Position numbers and translations under genes: made by a program. From Apiosordaria backusii (lineage: Eukaryota > Ascomycota > Sordariomycetes > Sordariales > Lasiosphaeriaceae), in assembly GCA_030549205.1 (NCBI GenBank), contig JAUKTV010000014.1:992001-1056000 (forward strand): a DNA stretch of 64,000 bases, in the 5' to 3' direction. Positions 10,813 through 19,920 of the stretch are shown here, in pieces; position 1 is the stretch's first letter, and each line of letters begins with the position of its first letter. A model generated the notes under the pieces. That model searched no databases. It was not told the origin of the DNA and was given only the letters and a program-made list of their open reading frames with translations.

Positions 10813-12225
10813 ATGGGATCCGTGTTCCAAGCCCCCGCCCTCACAACGTCGGCCATGCCCTTCAAGGTTCTCGTCGTGGGTGGCTCATACGGCGGTCTCT
10901 CCGCCGCCCTCAACCTCCAAGATCTCTGCAGCGGCCTCGCGCCACGATGCGGCCCCAAGCCTGCCGAGGGCGAGCCAGTCATTGAGACGCCACAGTTCAG
11001 CGTCGACATCACCATCGTAGACGAGCGTGATGGTTTCTGTCAGTCTTTATCGTCTCCGTTTTAACTTCGTCACAATCTAATCTTTCCCAGACCACCTCAT
11101 CGGCTCCCCCCTCGCCCTGGCCGACGAAGACTACGCCGCCAAATCCTGGGTAAAATACGAAGACGTCCCTGCCGTCTCCCAATCCCCCAACATCCGGGTC
11201 CTGCACGGCTCGGTCAAGTCTGTTGACCAGACCGCTAAAACTGCCACGTACCTCCCACATGGCCTCGTCTCCTCCCCAGAAAACACTACCACCCTTTCCT
11301 ATGACTTCCTCGTCGCGGCCGCCGGCCTCCGCAGGGTCTGGCCCGTAGTCCCTCAGTCCCTCCGCAGAAAGCAATTCCTCTTCGAAGCCGGTGATCACAT
11401 CCGCGCCGCCACCACCGCCCGCCATGGTGTTGTCGTCGTAGGCGGTGGTGCGGTTGGTATCGAGATGGCGGCCGAGCTCAAGCTCGTGCAGCCCCATCTC
11501 AAAGTCACGCTTGTGCACTCGAGGGATAAACTTCTCAGCTCTGAGCCGCTTCCCGATGACGTGAAAGATAAGAGCTTGGAGCTGCTGCTGGAGACGGGGG
11601 TGGAGGTGAGGATGAGCACGAGGTTGGACAAGACGGAGGAAGCGGTGGATGAGCAAGGGAAGAAGGCGGTGAGGGTGTGGTTTACCAACGGGGAGAGCAT
11701 TCTCGCAGATCAGGTTAGCTTGGCGGTTTCGAGGTCGGTGCCGGCGACGGAGTTTTTGGGGGTGAAGGAGAGGGGAGTGGTGGATGAGGAGGGGTACGTC
11801 AAGATTCAGTCTAGCTTGGCTTTCCCTGCTGAGACGCCAAACTCGGCTGATCACTTTGCTATTGGTGACTTGGTCAAGTGGTCGGGGATCAAGAGGTGCG
11901 GTGCGGCGATGCATATGGGGTATTATGCTGGTAACAATATCCACCAGAGAATGATGGAGATTACTTCGGGCACTGAGCCGACTTTTCTAAAGCTGGATGA
12001 GATCCCGGCTATGATTGGACTGGCGGTGGGGAAGAAGGCGGTGTCGTACTGGCCTGCGTCTGGGGTGTCGGCTGGTGAGGATGTCATGCAGGCGTTCTTT
12101 GGGGATGATCTTGGGTTTACAAGTGAGTCTTCTCCTCCTTTTTGACGTCTGTTGCAAATTGATACTGACAAGTTCTTGCAGTCTGCTGGAATCACTTGGG
12201 GCTTGGTGATGGCAAGAAGTTGTGA
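10813..12225 (+). CDS. AIF/AMID (FSP1)-like FAD-dependent NAD(P)H oxidoreductase
   Basis: Three exons, 10813-11038, 11091-12122 and 12182-12225, give 433 residues. The FAD-binding Rossmann loop VVGGSYGG is at residues 21-28, a second dinucleotide loop VVVVGGGAVGIEMA lies near residue 190 (NADH), and the FAD-closing IGD segment (HFAIGDLVKW) is near 345, in the order of two-dinucleotide-binding flavoproteins. No redox-active CxxC is present, which points to the AMID/FSP1/type II NADH dehydrogenase-like group rather than thioredoxin reductase. The last exon is 44 nt and adds ICWNHLGLGDGKKL; the KKL end is only a weak PTS1 look-alike. It converges on the siderophore acyltransferase gene with 301 bp between stops. 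Whether it takes part in iron metabolism is an inference from the GATA box upstream. Confidence 0.85.
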
Positions 12226-12526
12226 TGATGTTTTGGATGCATAGCGATTTTTTGGATACCTAGGCTTTCGAGCTATAGAAGTACACTGATGGATTTTCAT
12301 GTTATGATTTGGGTTTAGATATGACATATGGGAAAGTCCTTTTTTTTTCTCTTTTTTTCTTTTTGGCACATTACGATTTAGAGTCACAATCATCATAAAT
12401 GAAGCCTTAAGAACACAGACAGGAAGACAAGGCATTGTTCATGAAAGCTTTTGTTATTAACCAGCCTTGTTAGCCCAAACCGCCTATCCAAGATACATGG
12501 AGAAATATTAAGATTACACAAAAGAT

Positions 12527-13901
12527 TTAAAGCTTAGGAACCAGCCCAACGCCAGTACCGCCCATCACCTTCTCATTCTCATCCAGGGGGCACAGCTGGA
12601 AGAAGCGCTCCCTGGAGCAGCGCACAAACGCCGAGCGCTTGTGGGGCAAGTCAATAAACTTGTCTAGCCCGAAGCCGTGCATCAGATCGTACATGAGCAC
12701 CGAACTGTTGGTGTACTTGGGCTCGCCGACGACGCTCATGGTGCGAGGCTCGTCAAGGAAGAGGTAGTGCATCAAGCTCGACCACCACGCGCTGACACGG
12801 TGAGGGCCGCGGTAGCGGACGTCACCGACGAGGGAGTGTCTCCCGCGGTCGTAGTCGCCGGCGGAGTAGTAAGCGCCGATGCGGTCCTCCTGTTCGTGGT
12901 TTGTTAGATCATCTTCTCTTTTAAAAGTTTGGGATTTGTCAAGGCAGGGGAAAAAGACATACCTTGCCCCAGTACACTTCAAAGTACGCAAAGCAGACAT
13001 CATCAAACCGCGCCAGAATGGTGATCTGATGGGGATCCTCGTGCGCCTTGCGGAGGTACTCCCTGTGCTGCTCCACCGTCCCCGTCTCGTTCCACCCCTG
13101 CGAGACGCGGGGGTCGTTCTGCCAGGTGTGGAACAGGTTGAGGTGCTCGTCGTTGTGGTAGTCGAGCGCGATCATGCTGAAGGTTTCCTTCAGGTGGGGG
13201 ATATACCGGCTGTAGATCACCGAGCCGGGGATGGGCTTTGCGCGACGTCTTGGATGCCAGCAGAGAGCGGAGGAGTCGCTGGTCATGACGTACTCTGGGG
13301 GTGGGAGGGGGTAGCCGGAGAGATTCGGGTCCTGCTCCTCTGGCACCCAGGCGGGGCGGGAGCCGAAGGGGGAGCCGGCGCCTTGCCAGAAGGCGCCGCG
13401 GGAGATGACAAGCTCGTTGGTCGGGGGGACGTCTTTGATGGCGGTGGTAGGGTGGTCGATGGCTAGGCCGACGGTTTTGAGCTGGGAGGAGAGCTTGTCG
13501 GCGTTGGAGCCGGAGAGGGCAAGGCGGAAGGCTTCCTCGGAGGGGCGGAGGATGAAGAAGGCGTAGGTGATGAGCCATGCTTGGCCTACTGTAGGTGCTT
13601 GCTCGCCTTTCCAGGTGATTGTGACGGAGGGGGTGCGTCGGGCTCTGCCCCAGGCGGTGTTGTTGGAGTCGTTTGGTCTGTCGCCGAGCTTGAGGTCCTC
13701 GGGGGCGGTGAAGAAGATGGAGTCGTTGTAAAGGGGCTCGCGAAGGGGCTTGAGGCCCTCACGGGGTTGGAGCTGGTAGCCTTCCTTTGCTTTGACGACG
13801 TGGTAGGCGGTCTGGTAGGGGTGAGGGAGCTTGAGGATGGGCTCTGATGAAGCAGCGTACTCCGCGAGTTGGAGACGCGCCTTTGTTTGTGTTGACGCCA
13901 T
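12527..13901 (-). CDS. sidF: Siderophore N5-hydroxyornithine acyltransferase, SidF/IucB-like GNAT, PTS1-tailed
   Basis: Two exons, 13901-12963 and 12889-12527, give 433 residues. The C-terminal half is the IucB-type acyltransferase fold of the GNAT family: LDYHNDEHLNLFHTWQNDPRVSQGWNE early in the domain, then FAYFEVYWGKEDRIGAYY across the intron, DRGRHSLVGDVRYRGPHR (acyl-CoA-binding loop region) and the end of the fold. SidF moves anhydromevalonyl from CoA to N5-hydroxyornithine, a step toward fusarinine or coprogen; the related SidL uses acetyl-CoA for ferricrocin. I prefer SidF because the protein ends in PKL, a PTS1 peroxisome signal typical of SidF, and because the divergent neighbour is a SidI-like ligase. 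Four iron GATA boxes lie in the shared promoter. The start is the ATG before ASTQTKA; an in-frame ATG 105 nt upstream is possible. Confidence 0.75.
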
Positions 13902-15583
13902 TGTGAGTCTTTGAGATCCGTTTGTTGAAGCAGAGGTATGACGACACTGATGGGAGAGTAGTTGTTTTGTCTGACACTTGAGAGCTATGTGTAGCTGTTT
14001 TTGCACCTTCGGGAAAGCTGTCCCAGCTCCAATTCACATGCGCATCGAAAAAATAAACAGAAGAAAAAACACAAGGATGTCTCTCCCCCGCTAGAGACTC
14101 CAGGAAATGCAACCCCCATGGCAGCAACTTGCGAGAGTTGCCGTGGGTGCTTCTCGGGTGAAATGAGGACCGAGTGCCTGGCTCGTAGATCCATGTCCAT
14201 CTATCGATTCTCCGTGGTGCCGGTGGAAACCGGTTTGCTGTATTCATCTTTCCAGTCAAGACTCCGAAACGATGACCAATGGAAAAGGGGCCCACGGGGT
14301 GGTTGCACAGAAGCCATGGCGTGCTGGGGAACGGATCTGATAACTTTGTTCGGACGCCAGAAAGCGGATCAGATAATTTTTATCTGCAGACCCTTGTCGC
14401 CCTCCACCCTTGGCAGAACCGACCTCGGAGCAGAGCTCAACTGACAACTGGGCTGTTGTTGGAGGTCTCTTTACAGCCTGGTTCTCTCTCGAGAAAGTCG
14501 GGTCATTGTCTGTTGTGTCTTGTAACCAAGAGATCAGAATAAGGCAAGACAAATAGTGAAAGAACCGTGTTCTATGAAGACCTTTGGAAGCAAAGATCAG
14601 ATGAAAACGTGGACACCCACGAAAAAAAGACTTGGCATGATTAATCTTATCAGATCGTTTGATGCTGGTTGTTCTGAGGCATTTTACAGGGGTGCAGTGG
14701 ACAGTGTGGGTCTGGAAATCATGCCACCAGCCCCTGCTCAGTTGCACGCTCGACTTTATCAGATGGAGCTAGCACCGAACTGTCCACTTCGTCCTTTCCG
14801 CTCTTCACGGCAAGCCTCTGCGGGTCAAGTCTCTCGGGTCTCGAGAAAAAATCTGTTCCATTGCCGCTCATGATTGGATCAGCCAAGACGACTGCCACAC
14901 AAACCCCACCTTCTCTTGTTCCAGCCGAGGATCTTCACTTCTTCACCTCCCGAGCTGCTTGGTCCACCCCCAAGACCCCCATCCGATGGTGCATTGGAGA
15001 TGCTGTTCACGCAGCGCAGCTCTGACTGGACAGGCATAAGATCAGGGAACAGCAGTATCACAGCAAGATCGGGGGAATGGAGTCATGGATGGGAAGACCG
15101 ATCATACAATCGAGCACTGCCTGAATCCATCTTATCAATCTGATCAGCGGGATGGACATGCCGAACACTCCCTATTGACCCCATTTTCGGCCATGAGGGC
15201 GCGTCACATTCACGATTGGCCACTGGCAGCCAGGAGGCCTGGCCATGCAGCACAAATTTGGTCTCCAGCAAAGGGGGACCCCCCTTCTGCTCGTGGGTGG
15301 CAGGGTCGCATGCCATTCCGTCATAACTGTCTCGTTGCCGGCCCCGGCGCGGTGGTTCTCGATTGTTCTGGGATGTCTTGTAATTTGTGAAGAAGTTGTG
15401 ACGGTGTTCCGTCTTTCTGGTTGTACCAAATCTGCTCTTGTTGACATAGACTTTTGCATCACTTAATATCAAGCCGAGACAACACGCCGAGTCTACCGGT
15501 ACTGTACCGCCATTTTTCACGAGGGCCTCTTCGTCCAAACGCAACAAGAAATAGAAGCAACCGGAGGCTCGTTGGGATCCAAC
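13902..15583. promoter_or_regulatory. Shared divergent promoter of sidF/sidI with four ATCWGATAA boxes
   Basis: Non-coding region of 1.68 kb between two divergent start codons. Exact ATCWGATAA matches lie at 14335-14343 (+), 14368-14376 (+), 14647-14655 (-) and 14756-14764 (-), with a partial TTATCTGCA right after the second. By simple base-count expectation about 0.007 matches would fall in 430 bp. This is the binding motif of SreA/SRE-type repressors that silence siderophore genes when iron is sufficient, so repression in iron-rich medium is predicted. No other gene was seen in the region. Confidence 0.7.
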
Positions 15584-17422
15584 ATGTCTGCCGTACAAAA
15601 TCCTGTCACAGAGGTCATCGTCCTTCCACAGCCTCAGAGATTATCACTCCTCAAGGGCCCAACCGACCCTCCTCTTGTCGACCTCACACTCGGAGAACTC
15701 CTCAACCTCCAATGCCTGCACCACGGAAACAGAGAGGGAATTGTCATTCCATGGACAGGGGCAAGATGGACGTACAATGAGCTGAACCACCACAGCCGGC
15801 TGCTGGCGGCCGCGCTTCTTGAGATGGGTATTGGCGTTGGTGACAGAGTAGGCATCATGGCTGGCAACTGCGAACAGTATGCTGCTGTATTCTTCGCCGC
15901 CACCAGAATAGGAGCCATCCTCGTCATCATGAACAACACCTATACCCCAACCGAGGCTATGTACGGTCTCGACTTCTCAGGTATGTTCCAACACCATCGG
16001 GTGAGGTTTAAGTTACTAACAACACCCAGAATGCAAAGTCTTCTTCACCACCAAGAAAATTGGCCGCCTCGATCAAGGCCTGCTCCTCACACAACTCGCT
16101 GCCAGAGCTACGGGCCCCAAGGTGGTGATCCTCCGGGGTGATTCTGAGGGCTATCCAACTTACAAAGAGCTCCTCGCACAAGGCTCTAAGGTTGACCCAG
16201 AACGCCTTCATCATGCTGAGAGCAAGGTTCTTCCTCATCTTGTTTGCAACCTCCAGTTCACCAGCGGCACGACCGGTCTACCCAAGGCTGCCATGCTTAC
16301 CCATCAGTTCGTACCTCTAGTTTTAGTATCTGACATGACTTGCACTAACCTGGCCATAGCAACATCGTCAACAACTCGAGGTTCATTGGAGACCGCATGA
16401 GACTCACCTACAACGACGTTCTCTGTTGTCCACCACCGCTGTTTCACTGCTTCGGTCTGGTACTTGGTCTAATGGCCGTCATCACCCACGGTGGAAAGAT
16501 CGTATACCCTGCTGAAGTGTTTGACGCACCCGCCACCCTCCGCACCATTATCGACGAGCAATGTACCGCTGTCCACGGTGTCCCTGCCATGTTTGACAGC
16601 CTGCTGGCTCTTCCCGAAGCCAAGAACCTCAAGGCTGCCGACTTGCGCCTCCGCACCGGCATTGTGGCCGGCGCCCCCGTCCCCCGCTACCTGATGGAGC
16701 TCATGGTCTCCAAGCTCGGTATGTCCGAATTTACCTCCAGCTACGGCTTAACCGAGGCATCCCCAACCTGCTTCAACGCCTTCACCGACGACCCCATCGA
16801 CACCCGCCTGACCACCGTCGGAACTTTGATGCCCCACGCCCGGGCCAAGATCGTGGACCGTGATGGGCAGATCGTTCCCATCGGCAGTCGGGGCGAGCTT
16901 TGCATCGGCGGATACCAGCTCCAGGCCGGCTACTGGAACAACTCGGAAAAGACCAACGACTGCATGATGAAGGATGAGGCGGGTGTCTTGTGGCTGCACA
17001 CCGGTGATGAGGCTGTCTTTGACGACCGGGGATACTGCACCATTACTGGTCGCTTCAAGGATATCATCATCAGAGGAGGCGAGAACATCTATCCGCTCGA
17101 GATTGAAGAGCGTTTAGTAGCCCACCCCTCCATCTCTATGGCTGTGGTAGTCGGGCTCAAGGATGAGCATTATGGCGAGGTCGTCGGTGCTTTCCTTCAG
17201 CTTGACCCCGGGCACACATCTAGCACCAAGCCCAATGTGGAAGAAGTGCGGGAGTGGTGCAGACGGAAGCTGGGCAAGCACAAGGCGCCCACTCACGTCT
17301 TTTGGCTGGGTCACGATGGCGTTCCGGCTACGGTGCCCCTGACGGGAAGTGGAAAGGTAAGGAAGTTTGAGATGGCCCAGTTAGGCAACAAGCTGTTGGA
17401 AGGTGCCAAGGCGAAGCTTTGA
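15584..17422 (+). CDS. sidI: Siderophore acyl-CoA ligase, SidI-like (mevalonyl-CoA ligase), PTS1-tailed
   Basis: Three exons, 15584-15980, 16030-16306 and 16360-17422, give 578 residues. It is an ANL-superfamily adenylate-forming enzyme. The P-loop FTSGTTGLPKAAM is at about 209-221, YGLTEASPT follows, the hinge region reads HTGDEAVFDDRGYCTITGR, then KDIIIRGGENIYPLEIEE, and the final lysine motif is GSGKVRKF. SidI activates mevalonate with CoA for the SidH-SidF steps. The protein ends in AKL, a strong PTS1; Aspergillus SidI is reported to use PTS2, and RLSLLKG near residue 24 only partly resembles PTS2. The divergent SidF-like neighbour and the GATA boxes support the assignment, but a medium-chain or other acyl-CoA synthetase is the alternative. 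Confidence 0.75.
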
Positions 17423-17775
17423 AATCTTGATTTCGTGAATATGGCGGCATTGCTGTGAGACTCTGTTTTCGTCATCGGTTGGCTAAAAGTTTGCAAGAAA
17501 AGGAAGACGGAGTTGCATATTGTGGGATTAGCGGAAAATTGCATTTCATGTTGGTTTTGGGATACAAAGTACTAATACATATGATACCTCTTTGTCTCCC
17601 AGTGGCGGTTCAAGGACTTACCCCTGACTTCCCCTGAAAGCGAGTCAGTTGCATCACGTATCAAGCCCACCTCTGACCAATGCAAGCCACAACACACCAA
17701 AGCCCTGGCCTCTGCTAGCATGTCGTCATAGGGAGTCAATAGTTACTCTCACCAGTCGATCACTCATACTTCACA

Positions 17776-17848
17776 GGCCGGCTGGTGTAGTGGTTATCAC
17801 GTTTGTCTCACACACAAAAGGTGCCAGGTTCGATCCCTGGGTCGGTCA
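17776..17848 (+). tRNA. tRNA-Val (CAC)
   Basis: Cloverleaf without intron: acceptor GGCCGGC paired with GTCGGTC through two G-T pairs, D arm with GTGGTT, anticodon stem TTTGT/ACAAA, loop CTCACAC with anticodon CAC, T arm CCAGG-TTCGATC-CCTGG, discriminator A at 17848. It lies 354 bp downstream of the SidI-like gene. Confidence 0.95.
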
Positions 17849-18190
17849 AATCGGAAGTTTCTTTTGCTCCTCAATCATTTCATTTTGGCAGTAACTGATT
17901 TTCTTTTTGGCTAAAAGAGCACTTTGTAGCAAGTGAAAGGTTAATGGTTCCCAAAGTGAGCTGAAGTGATGTTTGAATGGGGGAAAGAATTGTAAGGCCT
18001 GTTATATGTACGCTACCACATATACAAAACCCCTCATGATTCGTCCCAAAGATACAGACAGGCCTGATTCAAGACCATAGATGCCTTCCCAACAGCGAGG
18101 ATGCCTTCCCATCAGACCGACATGCCTACCCAGAACACTACCACACACCACCCTTGGAAAGACAACCTTCCTATCATCAATGTAAACGAC
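17849..18190. other. Intergenic, AT-rich then C-rich
   Basis: Short 342-bp interval between tRNA-Val and the 3' end of the next minus-strand gene. GATGCCTTCCCA(A/T)CAG occurs twice in close succession near 18080-18115. No gene was seen. Confidence 0.4.
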
Positions 18191-19332
18191 TCATCCAACA
18201 GAATCTACCCACCCCCAAAGCGCAAACCCCTGCAACTCCTCCCACCCCCCAATCACATCCCCTCCCCACCCCTTTTCCACTATCAACCCCAGTATCTCCC
18301 TCTCCAACCCAGCCAATCCCTCAGCAATCCTCCCCCTCTCCACCCTCGATGGATGTTCCAGTCCAATACTTGTATTACTCCCAATAACCTCCAAAACCAC
18401 CCCCCTCGCCCCCTCAAAATCAACCTCACAATGCACCACCTCCCCCAACCTCCTCATCCCCACCTGATTTTGTTCCCTAAAATACCCCTCCACCCCCTCT
18501 CTTTCACTCGTCGGTATCAACCCCGGACACAAATCCCCTAGTCTATCCCTCCCAACCACCACCACAACCCAATCCCTCAACCCTTGCTCCTTTTCCCCAA
18601 CCCTCCCCCCCTTTCAGCACTTCCATACCACTTACTCTCCCACTGCAACCAACCCCACTGCTCCTTTCTCCACCTCCCCAACTCCCCCTCCCCAATACCC
18701 ATACACCTCCCATTCCCATACCTGCCGTTTTCCGCTCGGTTCCCCGGGTCAAGATTGAGCTCCCACTCTGGACGGAACGATTCCGGGAGGCCGAAACCTC
18801 TGGGGGGGTGCCAAAGGGGGAAATTGGGGATCGGATGCCGGTAGATGGCGGGGATTTGGTCGTGGGGTGGTTGGGAAGGGAGGGAGATACCCCAACAGTA
18901 AAAGTGGGAAGGGGGGAAGATGGAGTACAGGGCGGAGGTGAGGATGGGGGTGGGGGTGGTGAGGAATTTGAGGGGGAAGGTTGTGATGTGGGTTATGATT
19001 GGGGATGAGTCTTGTTGTTCGGCAGGGGTGGGGAGGCGGCGGCTGATGGGTATGGTGGGTTGTTGGTTGTTGTTGGGATTGGACTCGGATTTATTGTGAC
19101 ACGAGTCGTTTGAGGAGACAGGTTTGGTGCGGTAGGAAGGGAGAGTAGGGAGAGTGGCTTGCCATGATGCTTCCGTGGGTGAGGGTGAGGTTGGGAGGTG
19201 ATGGTGGATGACGGTGTCTGTCGACGATGAGGACGCTGTGGAGGATGAGCGAGTCCGAGAATGGATTATGGTATCCACCGAATAGGAAGACGTCGTGGAA
19301 GACGAACGCGTTCGAGGTGGTTTGATAGCCAT
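18191..19332 (-). CDS. Hypothetical low-complexity protein (two-exon model)
   Basis: I do not recognise a family. An ATG at 19332 opens a long minus-strand frame to 18577. A second open frame, shifted by one, runs to 18191, and a 53-nt intron from 18635 (GTAAGT) to 18583 (AAG acceptor) joins them in frame to 362 residues. The N terminus has two near-identical Ser/Thr-rich units, RTRSSSTTSSYSVDTIIH and RTRSSSTASSSSTDTVIH, then Pro/Ser/Thr-rich sequence without a membrane segment. The C-terminal third is a different, globular-looking part beginning RDWVVVVVGRDRLGD. Base use is extreme: the coding strand is nearly G-free at first and nearly C-free at the end. The intron acceptor is weak, so a frameshifted pseudogene is the alternative. 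Confidence 0.4.
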
Positions 19333-19920
19333 GCTTGCAGAAATTTGCTGGCTTTGTTTTGTTCTAGTTGGAAGGTTGCAAGTCGAGGTGGGCTCGTTGT
19401 TGTTGTTTGTTGTTGTTGTTGTTGTTGTCAGACTTGGCTTGGTTTGTGAGAGAAGAGAGAAAAGTTGTTGTAACGACAAAGTATGCAAACTGCCCAGGTC
19501 ACGATTTATACCTCTGATTTAAAACTCGGAACTAGGAAGCCTTGTGCGCAAAACTATCACAACATGTACAAACTTTAGGGCACGGATAAGATTTTGGCTG
19601 AGTTTCTGGGCCAAACCTACCTACCACAATACTCCCTGTACAGGAACCATGTCTTCCGCCTTTCTCGAAAAGCATAAACATTCACAATGTTAACAAAAGT
19701 TTCGATCTCATATAATGAGCAAAAATGTATGTGTATTCATTCATCTGGTATCTGCTTAACAACATCCGCCACTAGGTACTAATCAAAATTAAGAACAAGG
19801 ACGCTTCCAACAGATGTAGGACAAACGCAGCCACAACTGACTAGGATTGTGGAAAAAGGCTTCAGGGACAAGGTTTGCTTGTAAACCCTTCCGGCGCTAC
19901 TCAACGCTCCCGACCGCTAC
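19333..19920. other. Intergenic, no gene seen
   Basis: 588 bp between the hypothetical gene's start and the 3' end of the patatin gene. A GTT-rich run (GTTGTTGTTT) near 19395-19430 could form the 5' leader of the hypothetical gene. Otherwise unremarkable. Confidence 0.4.

Noticed and set aside
11009..11944. 311-codon minus-strand frame
   Set aside because: Antisense to the AMID-like gene, whose motifs are clear on the other strand.
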